From Dactylorhiza incarnata (lineage: Eukaryota; Streptophyta; Magnoliopsida; Asparagales; Orchidaceae): a DNA stretch of 64,000 bases. Below the pieces are notes generated by a model. The model searched no databases. It saw only the letters and a list, made by a program, of their open reading frames with translations, and was not told the origin of the DNA. The stretch lies in contig JAWHQI010000263.1 of the NCBI GenBank assembly GCA_033032865.1, forward strand, positions 1,860,001 to 1,924,000. Direction: 5' to 3'. Within the stretch, counting starts at the first letter, position 1; each line of letters opens with the position of its first letter. Positions 1 through 10,072 of this stretch are shown one piece after another. Made by a program: the position numbers and the translations under genes.

Positions 1-636
1 TAACCTCGTAATAATCAATTGGTCACAGAGTTCATGCTTGCAGTTCAAGAGATCACAATACAGTTTTTCAACACGTCTTCTACCATTCATAGTTCAGTCG
101 TTAACCTACTAATGCGGTAGTAAAGCAAAAATCATATCTTCATTTATATTCATTGGCGGACGCAGGTGAAGGCATACCCGGGCACGTGCCCGGGTATGAA
201 TTCGGAAAAAATTGCAGTGGCGTGCAGTAGCTTCTTCGCCAAAGGCAGAGCCGTGCCCTAAGCCCCTTCTCGATCCACGCCGCCCTCGCCCTCGTTGTCG
301 CCGGATCGAAAGGCGAAACGCAGCAGCAGTTCCTGTCCGTACTATTTTTCTTAATCCCAATGGTTTTAGTTCATTCTATTTTTTTTTTGAATTTCCATGC
401 TCATGCATGTGTTGTTATTCTTGCAAAACATATGATAGGGAACAATGATGAAGGTGTTATCCAGGAAACAGTTACAGGTTCATTTGCTCACTCACTTTAG
501 ATTTTGCCCGGGAAATAGTTACTGGATCATGAATCAGACTAGAATCTGATTTCAATTAGGAAATTCTCGATTAATTCCTGAAGGAGACCTCTAATTACTT
601 AATTTGTTATTTTGTCATTAAAGAATTACTTAATTA
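1..636. other. Intergenic AT-rich DNA, no supported gene
   Basis: Open frames on both strands near 109-448 are short, basic and low in complexity, and I can connect them with no family. The only clear structure is the palindrome at 173-198. Confidence 0.5.
173..198. repeat. Perfect 26-bp palindrome
   Basis: The 26 bases read the same on both strands. The core is CCCGGGCACGTGCCCGGG, containing two CCCGGG sites around a G-box-like CACGTG, flanked by CATA and TATG. It could be a transposon end, a cruciform-forming site or a bZIP/bHLH binding site. Only the symmetry is seen. Confidence 0.8.
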
Positions 637-871
637 GGCTCTGTTTGGCACGGTGGCGGTGGTTATGAACGCGTTGGTTATGAACCATCGTTCATGAACG
701 CCCGACCTCATCTAAGGAACTTCATCCATTTTACGTTTAAAACTAGTTTTCTTTCCTTGGTGGCGGTCATAAACATTGTCATGCAGAACATACATTGCCA
801 AACATACATTCTATGACGGTGGCGTTTTTGGCCAAACTCAACGGAGCAAAAAATGTCGCACCAAATGGAGC
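637..871 (-). mobile_element. Tourist-like (PIF/Harbinger) MITE, copy 1
   Basis: The left end reads GGCTCTGTTTGGCACGG after a TTA. The right end carries the matching inverted end CACCAAATGGAGC. The interior aligns in reverse orientation with the better preserved copy at 9562-9801: shared words include the inverse of GGTTCATAACC and AACTAGTTTT. No coding capacity is present. The TSD is not perfect here, so the copy is older or its right edge is a few bases off. Confidence 0.65.
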
Positions 872-1820
872 ATAAGTCTTTTCTATTTTAAACACTCTAT
901 GTCGTAAAAAAAACCAATATGAATGATTTGATGTTGTCTGGCACCCTTTTATGTTTTGTTGGTTTTTTTCTTGAACTTAGAGAATTTTTTGACAATATGT
1001 GCATACACAAACGGCTTAAGTTTACTTATTAAATATTGTTGTGATTTTTGTGCAGAAAGCTAGCAAACAAACTTGCTCGTCTTTGGACATTCACTTTCAA
1101 AGTAGAAAAAAAAGTTCCCAAATTCTGAGAAGTTCCTTGACGGCCATGGACCATGAAGATCATTTGATGTTTAAGTTGATTAATTTAGATGTAGTCTTGT
1201 TATTTTTTATGTAATTTGGCAGACTATAATTAAAAGATGCATATAACATTGTATAATTCATCATGATTAATATATATTCAAATTTTGTTTAAATTCTACA
1301 TATTAATTGTTGATTAATTTTGGATTTCGTATATATCATGATTATTTGCCTTAATTATCTCTTGCTGATAGCCGTTGGAGAGAATATATATTCCTAATTT
1401 CTTGCTACAGCTGTAGAAAGAAATATTCTTCCTTAATTATTTTATTTAGCCGTTGGAGAGGAGCTATTGATATATATTCCCTCTGATTTTTCATTGAGGT
1501 TGATCGTTGAAATATATACAGATTTTTCTGTCTTGTTCTGTCGGCTAATATTTTCTCACTCAAGTTTCTCACCTCCAACAAGAAAGAGTTTTGCGATTCT
1601 TCTTCGCCAAGTGCAGTCGACAAGATCAAAGCAAATAAAAGATTCATTCTCTTCTTGATCCAGTCGACTCAAGTTTCAGATCAAGGCCTTATTGTTTTCA
1701 AGATTTCATCTTCCTCCATATTCAAGGACTGAACTTACTTTTCCATATTCAACAAGATCTGAAGAAGAAGAACTTCCTCTGAAGTTTTATGTGTGTTTTA
1801 TAACCCCCCCTTTTCATCTT
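872..1820. other. AT-rich DNA, probably body of a decayed copia-type LTR
   Basis: No gene is seen. The word GCCGTTGGAGAG occurs twice (1371 and 1449), each followed by similar AT-rich sequence. The stretch runs without a clear break into the LTR-like tail at 1700-2228, so part of it may belong to the same LTR, but I could not find a matching left end. Confidence 0.35.
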
Positions 1821-2228
1821 CTTGTAGGAGATTTTCCTTCGAGTTTTTGTCGATCCTTGTTGAAGGATCGAGTTTTTGTAAGAGTGGTTTGCTCCAAGTT
1901 TTTGTGTAGGAGAAGTTTGTTCTCCGAGTTTTTGTAGGAGTGGTTTGCTCCGAGTTTCTTCGTAGGAGTGGTGACTCCGAGTTTTTGTAGGATTATTAAT
2001 AATCCGAGATAGTGAAGTAGCCTAGTCTAGCCGGTCGTGCTAGATATGTGAGGTGCAAAGTGTCCGACTACCCAAGATCGGGGAACCACTATAAATCCTT
2101 GTGTTGTGTTGTGCTCTTTGGTTTCTATGTGCTTTTATTTCTATAGTTTTTAATTCCGCAAAAGGCCATAGAATCCACATATTCACCCCCCTCTAGGTGA
2201 TTTAGGTAGGCAACTAGATACTTTCACA
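1700..2228 (+). mobile_element. Tail of a copia-type LTR (probable solo or truncated LTR)
   Basis: The segment has the look of a Sirevirus/copia LTR 3' part: a pyrimidine-rich region, a GGGGAACCACTATAAATCC block, a T-rich U5-like stretch, then CACCCCCCTCTAGGTG close to the end. No polymerase frame or second LTR is seen nearby, so it is a solo LTR or a truncated relic. The left boundary and TSD were not identified. Confidence 0.45.
1825..2011 (+). repeat. Tandem array of about seven short hairpins
   Basis: Units of about 25-30 bp share the spacer GAGTTTTTGTAG. Each unit except the weak first and third encloses a different but self-complementary stem: CGATCCTT/AAGGATCG (1851-1870), GGAGAA/TTCTCC (1909-1925), GGAG/CTCC (1937-1951), GGAGT/ACTCC (1965-1978) and GGATTATT/AATAATCC (1990-2005). 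The stem sequence changes between units while pairing is kept. This is the pattern expected of a selected or mechanistically maintained RNA or DNA hairpin. It lies inside the LTR-like tail. Confidence 0.75.
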
Positions 2229-2305
2229 TACTGATGAACTTTAGTGGACTATCTTGAGAATTTTGAGGCTCCGCTCAAGATAGTCCACTAAGGTTCATCA
2301 GTATG
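2227..2305. repeat. Inverted repeat, 32-bp arms
   Basis: Arm 2227-2258 and arm 2274-2305 are reverse complements at 31 of 32 positions, with a 15-base loop. The left arm begins exactly where the LTR-like tail ends. The right arm overlaps a 150-bp repeat that recurs at 4321. A fold-back insertion or a duplication-inversion at a repair junction would both give this. Confidence 0.85.
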
Positions 2306-2418
2306 GAATGACCTTATATAGTATCTCTAGCGTAGAGCCTAACCCTAGTGACAGGTAACCCGTCGGGTCGTTTCGAGTCGGTCCTGACACGCGCGGACAT
2401 ATTAATAATAAACCTAAC
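2267..2418. repeat. Dispersed repeat, copy 1
   Basis: About 150 bp aligning with 4321-4475: both begin GGCTCCGCTCA, contain TATATAGTATCTC and end with the block GTCCTGACACGCGCGGACA. The family was not recognised. It resembles a short non-coding retroelement or MITE fragment. Confidence 0.75.
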
Positions 2419-3123
2419 AATGTATACATTTGCAGTTCTTAGTGTGCTAATTTTAGGAAAATGTTCTACATTTTAGTTAATTCCCAACAACACTAAAAGC
2501 AAATTTTGTATGGGAAGGTTGAATCATAATCCACTTCAAACACCCAGCCTTCATTGCAGGTGTTTGACAACCACAAGAAATCTACTATATAAATCAGAGT
2601 GCATTTGTCGAAGCTTTTTCCCCAAATCCTGCGGTGTAAAACGCCACATCAACTGCATTTGCGTTTGAGGAATTCTCGGGGCAAATGTTTCCGTTCAAAA
2701 AATGTGTAAAATGCTCTTTAACTCACTGTTACGTTCATCTACGACTTCAACATGCGCTTCATATTTGCTGTGGCGGAATGAGAGAGTTCCACCCAAAATA
2801 GTCGAATTTTTAATCGAGCAATAGCAAATCGCAATTGTTGTTTTTCACATTCACCGTAAGGTATGCTCAATTTTAATGACATGCGCTTCAAAGCTATATA
2901 AAAAAAATATTTTCTAATATTATAGGTAAATACTACGTACTTTGTAGATACTGGGTATACTATGGTGTTGCATAACTACGTACGTTCGTAGACATTTATG
3001 GCGTATCAATTTTGAATTTGCTGCATGTGGTGATTAAAATTATATACACCTCCGGAAACATATTAGAGGAGCGAAAGAGAACAATAATATTGCAATTTTT
3101 GACATATAATTAAGGAAAAAAAT
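2419..3123. other. AT-rich intergenic DNA, nothing recognised
   Basis: No reading frame of note, no RNA gene and no clear repeat structure was seen in this stretch. Confidence 0.5.
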
Positions 3124-3302
3124 TTAGGTGAGTATCTCGCACCGCGATCAAGGTGAGAGGAGTGCATCTCAGCCATTGATAGCTCTAAATATTGCAGTAT
3201 TTATGAATAATAAATAATGTCAGTATTTTCTCTACCGTCGGATCAAAGATCATACGGCTGTATTTTCCCCCACCTATTTCTAGGTGAGAGTTGCGCACCT
3301 AA
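3124..3302. mobile_element. MITE-like element with about 20-bp inverted ends
   Basis: The left end TTAGGTGAGTATCTCGCACC and the reverse complement of the right end (TTAGGTGCGCAACTCTCACC) match at most positions. Length is about 179 bp, with no coding capacity. I did not find a convincing TSD, so the superfamily is open. Confidence 0.6.
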
Positions 3303-4320
3303 GTACGGTGGAAGAAGCTGGTCATTATGAAATAAGCAGGCTAAGAAAATCATATTGCAAATAAATTGTACAATCCGCGTAGTTGTGGCGTATAAATTAT
3401 TTACAAATTAATTGTAAAATAATTGATTTAATTTTTATGTCCAATTAATATGAAGCAAATTTTCCCATTTTCAGATAACATTTCAGGGATGTAAAACGCT
3501 TATGATCGAGTACTAAAGATGAGGTTTTTGCGAGAGAAAGGAATCGCGAGAAAGGAAGAGGAGGAGCGATGACTTTCAAGGTGAAACTGCGGCGAATAGG
3601 GAGGAGAATGATGGCGAACTATGGCGAATCGGGAGGAGGCGATGGCGAACAGCGGTTGAGAAGGAAACGCGGAGAGGCGCGATTCAGGACTCGTGAAAAG
3701 ATATCACGACTCCAAAATCGCTATTATTGCTAGTTTCTCTGTTTGTAAAGGCTGAAAATTGTCCGCAGATTAATGTGTAAAAATATCATTTTGGTCTTGA
3801 TTTTATTTCATTAATGCCACCGGTGGCCGTGCATGTGCACCCTGTGCGCAGTATGCGATTGCGTCAACCCACGGTCGTCACTCGAGTGACGATCGAGCGT
3901 TATTGTCGTCACACACCCCTCTCATGAAATTATGTGCACTACCGCTTCATTTATATTATTTTATGTCTATGCTAGCCCGGCCGCATGTTACGTTAGATCT
4001 GAGAGATTAAAATAAAAGGTGTGAGATTATTTTGATGTTTCTAATTAAAGACCATACATATTATATTTTGATGATCTCATATTTTTTTATTATTATATAA
4101 TATAAATAATCAATGAAATGTGTTTCAACTTCATACATGTATCGTCAAAAGTTCAAAATTTATTTTCCAATCAAACCCCCGAAAATTGTAAAATTGTTCG
4201 TGAACGGCAACATCACGGCCATAGTGGGGCGGTAGATCATCATGATGCACATAAATAATTGAGAGCGCTCTTTTTAGCATTTCAATTTTGACTATTCTTA
4301 GTCCATTATTATGTTAATTT
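3303..4320. other. Intergenic DNA, no supported gene
   Basis: There is a purine-rich stretch near 3530-3690 with repeated GGCGAA and GGAGG words, and AT-rich sequence elsewhere. No frame long enough to support a gene was seen. Confidence 0.45.
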
Positions 4321-4475
4321 GGCTCCGCTCATGATATTCTACTAAGGCTCATTGATGTGGAATGACTGTATATAGTATCTCCAGCGTATAGCTCATAATC
4401 ATAGTGACACGTAACCCGATAGGTTGTTCCGAGTCGGTCCTGACACGCGCGGACATATTACATCAAATACCTAAC
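4321..4475. repeat. Dispersed repeat, copy 2
   Basis: Same family as 2267-2418 and in the same orientation. It is not preceded by the inverted arm seen at copy 1, which shows that the fold-back there is an extra feature rather than part of the repeat. Confidence 0.75.
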
Positions 4476-5407
4476 ATATTATTCGCAGTCCGCAAATTAC
4501 ATTTGTAGCTCAGAAATTTATTTACTCCAAAATTTATATTTGCATCTCATTTTTTTAATTACATTATAGACGCAAAAATACATTAGGAATGACAACACTG
4601 AAGATGATGAATGGCAATGAAGCATTTGCATCCTATCTTGGATCCATCGTCATGATCCGCAAGCTAAGCATTGGAACCACACATCGCAAGATACATAATT
4701 CAGGAAGAGAGGAAAAGAGAGGTTATAATACAAACCGACCACGATGGGGTTTGGAGTGATTTGAAGAGCAGTTGCACACTAGCAATAGCGAGCAAAAACA
4801 GTGTGAGGAAGATGAATGACAGCAGTAGGGTTGCTGAAATCAGGAGGAAGATGAATGGCGCGAGGGCTCCTGCGACTAGATCCGAGCGGCACGAATGATT
4901 GTCGACTGGAACAATGAGAGTGGAGGTCGGCACCCAAAACTATGAGGCTTCTTGAAAGGCTCGGCGTCTGGAACAGCAGAGGAGATGCGAGATCACGGGA
5001 TGGAGAAGTGACAATAATCAGGGCGCGATCACATAGTGGATACTAAAACTGAGAAATAGTTGGATTTCTTATAAAATTGGACTGCGAATACTCAAAATAT
5101 GACTGCTAATAACCGCTCTCATAACTAATGGCAGGTTCCAGCATCGATGATGCGTACCGCAAAAATTAACAATTTTTCACCCCAGAAGACGTGCTGTACC
5201 GAACAAAATCAATGTCGTCTCTTCCCTTTGCTTCGTCTATACGACATAGAATAATTATAGTAGAAGGCATGCGCAGGCCGAAAAAGAGATGTGCATGCAC
5301 CTCTCATCCCCTTCTCTTATACTTTTCTTCCAACCCTAAAATAAAATTAAACAAAAAATCATGGAATTCAGTCATTCCCCATACCCAAAAAGATCTTGTA
5401 GCGATTA
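4476..5407. other. Intergenic DNA, no supported gene
   Basis: Two overlapping opposite-strand frames of about 75 codons at 4671-4933 mirror each other. One is leucine-rich but lacks any recognisable motif. I do not call a gene. Confidence 0.4.
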
Positions 5408-5504
5408 TATATATACATATATGTATATATATATATATGTATATGTATGTATATGTATATGTATGTATATGTATATGTATGTATATGTATATGTATGTAT
5501 ACGC
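5408..5504. repeat. Microsatellite (TATATG/TATG)n
   Basis: Alternating purine-pyrimidine tract made of TATA and TATG words, with a higher-order 16-base period of TATG-TATATG-TATATG in its right half. Tracts like this mutate fast by slippage and make spurious Y/I/H-rich frames on both strands. Confidence 0.9.
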
Positions 5505-5700
5505 TTTCCACTGGGATGATAAGCCCCGACCCCACCAAGCTGACCAACAAGTCAACCAGAAGACTTTGACTTTTTCTCGAAATTCCAGGTGTCTGTATTC
5601 TATATGATCACCGCCCAGAATATTTCCGCATGGAGAGAGTAAAATACAGCAGGATCATCGTTCCCAGGCTCGACCTGCAGCACAAGGCCACTATGAATCG

Positions 5701-5777
5701 TTACTAGTATTAATTAATGCATCATTTATCTATTATTAATTACTATTAATTAAGGCATCATTTATCTATTATTATTT
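5701..5777. repeat. Short direct repeat
   Basis: GCATCATTTATCTATTATTA occurs twice about 36 bases apart, each copy preceded by a TTAATTAA-like word. It looks like a small local tandem duplication. Confidence 0.75.
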
Positions 5778-6499
5778 AGCTGCCCCCAAAGAATGCATTA
5801 GCGTCATGATTAAAATTATCCGCAATAATGCTCAAAACTATTGCGGTTCCAGAGTTTAGAAATTTGCTCAAAATTAGCTCACTTTTTTTCCAAAGTGATT
5901 TCAAGCCTGGTCTACGGACAATCGCCGCAGTATTCCGATCGTGACAATATTTTGGGGGACCCAATGCCCAGCGTGACAATACTCTAGCCACGGCATTGCC
6001 CCGGTGCGGCATCGCTCCGGCGCCGCATACTCCGACCGCTATACTCTGCCCGGCGCTCATTTTTTCCAGTTGAACAGGGGTTTGCGACAAGCGCCGGAAA
6101 GAGCACGTTTTTTATTGTAGGTAAGAGATTTTGCCTATATGAATTTTTTTTTAATTAAAAAAAAACTAAAAAACTAAAATTTTGTACGGAAAGTCCAATA
6201 TTTTGGTGTTTTTTTTTCCTTTTTTTAATATAGTATAGAAATATATAATGGTTGCAGTATCAAAAATTGCTCAAATTTAGCCCTTAATCAAAAAGCAAAT
6301 AGTCCCTTATTTTATTTTATTTTTAAATTTAGGCCCAAATTATTAACGTCCTAATTTGGGCAAGGAAGAGCAGGATTGAAGGAAGCCTGGAGCTATCTCC
6401 ATCCTCCAAGATTGGCAATGATCCTTCCTCGAAAGCGAAATGTTTTGGGACGCTTTAATACGATGATTTGGACCGCTCATTCTTGCACTGTGGTCGACA
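5778..6499. other. Intergenic DNA, no supported gene
   Basis: A GC-richer block at about 5890-6080 supports a 104-codon minus frame of unusual composition but no known domain. The remainder is AT-rich. Confidence 0.4.
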
Positions 6500-6599
6500 G
6501 CAGCATCCAACGGATGCGAGCACATCTCAGCTCGCGCGGACACATCTCAAAGCAAGATGTGATGTGCACGCATCTCCGCGCGCATCTGTTGGATGCTGC
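6500..6599. repeat. Imperfect inverted repeat
   Basis: GCAGCATCCAAC at 6500 pairs with GTTGGATGCTGC at 6588. Pairing continues imperfectly inward through GATGCG words. It is probably the core of a fold-back MITE whose outer ends have decayed. Confidence 0.6.
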
Positions 6600-6840
6600 A
6601 CTGCACCGTAAAGTGCAGCAAGTGCACTTTACTTCCCGCGATCCAATACAGCGGCCCCTTCTGGGCTACGGTCACCATCTTGGGGCTGACTTCCTTGACG
6701 TGCAACTTATCCCAATTCCGAAGATAGGAGCTGCAGCTTCCTTCTTGGCAATCAATATTTGGCGTGGGAAAATAAATTATTTTTTAAAGTCTTTCTCACC
6801 TTTTCTCCTTTCTTTTTTAACATTAAAATATTTTAACTTA

Positions 6841-7060
6841 GACTTTGTTTGGCGCGGCGTTTGAAGGCGGGGGCGGGAGGAGCCGGGCGGCGGATCGAAC
6901 TGGAGGGGGGCACCGGCGGATTGATTAGCAGCTTTTTGCTGCGTTTTTCAGGAGGCGGCGGATCGAACCGGAGCAAACGCTGCCGAAAGACGTTTGTTTA
7001 CCCGCCTTCCGGCAGCGTTTGCCCCAAACGAAGCGGCGAAACGCCGCCCCAAATGAAGCC
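6841..7060. mobile_element. Tourist-like MITE with TTA target duplication
   Basis: Ends are GACTTTGTTTGGCGCGGCG and its counterpart CGCCGCCCCAAATGAAGCC, flanked on both sides by TTA (6838-6840 and 7061-7063). The 3-bp TTA duplication and the TTTGG-containing ends fit PIF/Harbinger-derived elements. At 220 bp and GC-rich inside, it cannot encode a transposase. It differs in interior from the family at 637, 9562 and 10815. Confidence 0.8.
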
Positions 7061-7180
7061 TTACTTTATTTTTCTTCTTCTTTATGTTTTTAATATATTG
7101 TTTTTATATTACTTTAACATTTTTTTACTTTATTGTTTATCTTTTAAAATTATTGATGGGTTTCCCAAAATGTATTTGGT

Positions 7181-8212
7181 GAGACCCATAATTTTTTCTC
7201 ACGATCTCGACCGGCTCGCAATCGAACCGAGCTAGCGCAATACGGCCAGACACGCACCTCCCGGTGCGGCCACAGTCACTATGGCCGCACCCCATCCTTG
7301 CAGGGTGCGGCCAAAACCGAACCCCCCTTGAGGGGTGCCGCCAAGGCCGGCCATGCCCCCCTCAGGGGGTGCGGCTTTCCTTGAGTGGTGCGGCCAAGGC
7401 CGTCTGCACCCCCCTTCGGGGGTGAGTCCAAGCCACGCCCACCTTGGGGGGTGAGCCCAAGCCACCCCTCACCCTCGCTCTCCCTCTTTTGGCTACACCT
7501 CTCCGGCATCGCTAGGCTACTTTGTTTGGGTCCAAGTTTACGACGCGCGTTGAACGCTTCCAAGTTCACGACGCGCTCAGACCGCCTTCGCGCTCACCGC
7601 GCGCTCAGACCGCCTTCGCGCTCACCGCGCGCTCAGACCGCCTTCGAGCTCACCGCGCGCTCAGACCGCTTCCGTGTTCGTTGCGTTCTGACCGCTTCCG
7701 TGTTCGTTGCACGCTCAGAACGTTTCCATATTCATCACGCGCTCATACCGTTTCCGTGTTCGTTGCACACTCAGAACGCATTCAAGTCATTGCGCGCTCA
7801 GAACACTTCCGTGTTCGCGACGCACACGGCAGTTAACCTTTACTAATTTCCTAGATTGCAGGTCTTGTCTGATGCGCTCAACGCCATCAACAAAGCTACC
7901 CAAACTGCCCGAACTAACCGAACTGGTTTGTCACTCTCTTCAAAGTTTTCTTTCTACTACCATTGTAACGAGCAGCAACCTCTCGTGCTCGATTTCTCAA
8001 CTTTCAATTGTAACAAACCAACAGATAATGGGATTTGGTCGACACAGCTCCAACTGCGTGATTTTTTATCCTTTTCGGGTTTTTCACGATAAAAAATCTT
8101 GCTGTCATTTATTAACTCTCTCATTGACTGTTTGCGCGCTTGGCTCGCTCTCGAGCTAAGGTGGTTGATTCAATTCGACCGGTCTACCAGAGCGTCGAGT
8201 GACCCGCAACAA
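7181..8212. mobile_element. GC-rich LTR-like block
   Basis: The block begins TGAGACCC, followed by a T-run and CGATCTCGACCG, and ends near GACCCGCAACA, bounded on both sides by AT-rich DNA. The same opening (TGAGA, T-run, CGCGATCTCGACCG) starts the block at 13715, so they look like two members of one LTR family. Inside are a perfect 10-bp stem (GGTGCGGCCA/TGGCCGCACC near 7263-7291) and a 28-bp tandem array. I found no identical 5-bp flanks, so solo-LTR status is inference. Confidence 0.45.
7544..7824. repeat. 28-bp tandem repeat, about ten copies
   Basis: Three nearly identical units of GCGCTCAGACCGCCTTCGCG plus CTCACCGC are followed by progressively diverged copies ending in variants such as TTCCGTGTTCGTTGC. 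Because 28 is not a multiple of three, the frames change from unit to unit, and the arginine-rich frames on both strands are by-products. Confidence 0.85.
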
Positions 8213-8539
8213 TTATTATCTTTATTATTTTTTAATACAAAATTACTAAATATAATTTAGTTACATTGTATGCAATATTTGAGGGCATTAAGATTAACAA
8301 TTGTTATTAGCACTTCGCATATGATTATTAGCATTCATTTAATTTCATTTTTAGTGCTTTTTCAAATACCGCTCTTTCTCACGTGGTTGCCCCGACCCCC
8401 CTCTTCCTCCCGGTTTTTGGAACGAGTTGCTGTTAGAGCTCGCATATAGGTCGATTTCTGGTGCGAAATCGCCGGATCTTGCTCGCTCGAGCCTCCGTAT
8501 TCTGTTTCCTGCTCACGTATTTCCCCCTCCTTATGGAGA
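8213..8539. other. Intergenic DNA, nothing recognised
   Basis: AT-rich stretch followed by a pyrimidine-rich stretch at 8370-8540. No gene is seen. Confidence 0.45.
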
Positions 8540-8690
8540 AATTTTTAGGTACGTATAGCGCACGTGAACAGTGCCGTGCGCGTGCATATCCAGCAGCACA
8601 AATAAACATCAAATAAGCCGCACTATTTTTGATGTAATTATGGGCGACTGGATGTACACGCGCACATCACGCTAGGCGTACCTAAAAATT
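8540..8690. mobile_element. MITE-like fold-back element, 151 bp
   Basis: Ends AATTTTTAGGTACGTATAGCG and the reverse complement of the right end, AATTTTTAGGTACGCCTAGCG, match closely. A second inner pair (GTGCGCGTGCATATCCAG against its counterpart near 8650) continues the stem. The whole unit could form a long hairpin of the kind that feeds small-RNA pathways. There is no coding capacity. Confidence 0.7.
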
Positions 8691-8846
8691 AGAATTTTGG
8701 AATAATTAAGTGCGATTCCAACAATAACCAACCAAAAAATAATAATAAAAAGAATAGAAAATTATTGACGGGCGCTAAAAAGGAATGGCATACGAGATGG
8801 GCTTACAGCGAGGCGAAGAAGACGAGAACTCGCCGGGGGCGGAGCC

Positions 8847-9131
8847 ATGGCGACGGACGCCGAAAGGAAAGGCGCCGGAACCGGCCGCCGCCGACGACAG
8901 CTTCAGCAGTCGGAGTCGTTGGATTGTCGCTCACGCATGACACGTGTAGCAAACATTCTGATCTCTCGCCGCCTGCGCATTAAAATCATCGCAGCCTTTA
9001 GAAAAAGATTAGGGCAAGCTTTTAAAACCCTCTTTGTAATCAGAATTTCAATTTCGATCGGTTTTTTACCGTCAAATAATTCAAAACTATTTATTTTAAG
9101 CTATCAAAATAGTATTTTTTTTTTCAATTAA
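8847..9131 (+). CDS. Unrecognised short frame, possible first exon
   Basis: A 94-codon frame begins in a good plant context (AGCCATGGCG) and encodes a basic, arginine-rich N-terminus, then runs into AT-rich sequence that codes a hydrophobic tail. The change in composition near 8980 suggests that only the first part, if anything, is coding and that an exon boundary lies there. No domain is recognised. It could equally be a chance frame in GC-rich DNA. Confidence 0.15.
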   Translation: MATDAERKGAGTGRRRRQLQQSESLDCRSRMTRVANILISRRLRIKIIAAFRKRLGQAFKTLFVIRISISIGFLPSNNSKLFILSYQNSIFFFN

Positions 9132-9561
9132 AGCCCGTGTTACGATAAATAATAAATTCAAAGCTTGGTAATGAAACACCAATTAAAGAAAATCGCTAGG
9201 TTAGAGTTCCAGTAAAATTCTTTTTATAGCAATTAATTTACATAAACGATCATAAATTAAATTCAAAAATTGAAACTCTCGGCCCATTATCTGCAGAAAT
9301 CGAAGATATTAACTGAATAATACTCACTGAAACAAGGTTTTGAAAATCGGATCGGACATCGAACCGGCGGAAGGAAAAGTTCAAGGTTCAACCGGTCCAA
9401 CCGGTTCAACCGGGGTCGAACCGTTATATATATATATAATATACATTAGAAAATAAAAATAATTAACATTATATTAAAAATTTGCATGAGTAATTTATTA
9501 TCATTATATTGTAATACAAATAAAAATGATGTATTCATTATCACTATATTCATATTTTTAA

Positions 9562-9801
9562 GACTCCATTTGGCATGACATTTTTGGCGTGGCGTGACAT
9601 TTGGACAAAATCACCATCGTAATAGAATTAATGTTTGGCATGCCAACGGTTAAGATCACAATCAAGAAAATAAAACTAGTTTTTTTTTTTTTACTTTTGA
9701 ACATAAAAGTGGATGAAGTTTCTTAGATAAGCTCGGGCGTTCAAGAATGACGGTTCATAACCACCGAATTCATAACCACCACCAGCGTGCCAAACGGAAT
9801 C
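9562..9801 (+). mobile_element. Tourist-like MITE nested in the hAT element
   Basis: GACTCCATTTGGCATG and its inverted counterpart CGTGCCAAACGGAATC are flanked by TAA on both sides (9559-9561 and 9802-9804). It is 240 bp long and is the best preserved of three related copies. It inserted into the hAT element, so it is younger than that element. Confidence 0.88.
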
Positions 9802-10020
9802 TAAATTTTATTTGAATGATAGATGTGTGTGTATATATTAAAAATATATCATCAACTTTAATTTTTAAAACATAATTTAATTTGTTAATATAATAATATA
9901 TCTAAAAAATATTTATTTTATATTTATTTAGATATGTATAATATTATAAATTTTATTTAATACATACATTAATATTTATATGTATATAATATATGATAGC
10001 CTAAAAACATAAAAATCAGT

Positions 10021-10072
10021 TGGCCAGGTGGATAGCGCCTCTTAAACTTGCATGGGCGCGAGTTCGAAACCC
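10021..10072 (+). other. tRNA-like block with A-box and B-box (SINE-like)
   Basis: TGGCCAGGTGG (10021-10031) resembles a polymerase III A box, and GAGTTCGAAACC (10060-10071) a B box. They lie at the spacing expected of a tRNA-derived promoter. No clover-leaf with an acceptor stem could be drawn, so this is not a functional tRNA gene. It may be the head of a SINE carried inside the hAT element. Confidence 0.45.

Noticed and set aside
5191..5607. Tyr/Ile/His-rich frames on both strands at the TATG microsatellite
   Set aside because: They are translations of a microsatellite.
7232..7846. Several overlapping frames of 77-153 codons as genes
   Set aside because: They arise from GC-rich palindromes and the 28-bp tandem repeat, change frame from unit to unit, and occur on both strands at once.
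7181..8212. Confirmed solo LTR
   Set aside because: The ends look right, but no equal 5-bp flanks were found, so I report it only as LTR-like.
10021..10072. Functional tRNA gene
   Set aside because: A and B boxes are present, but no acceptor stem or anticodon arm can be drawn.
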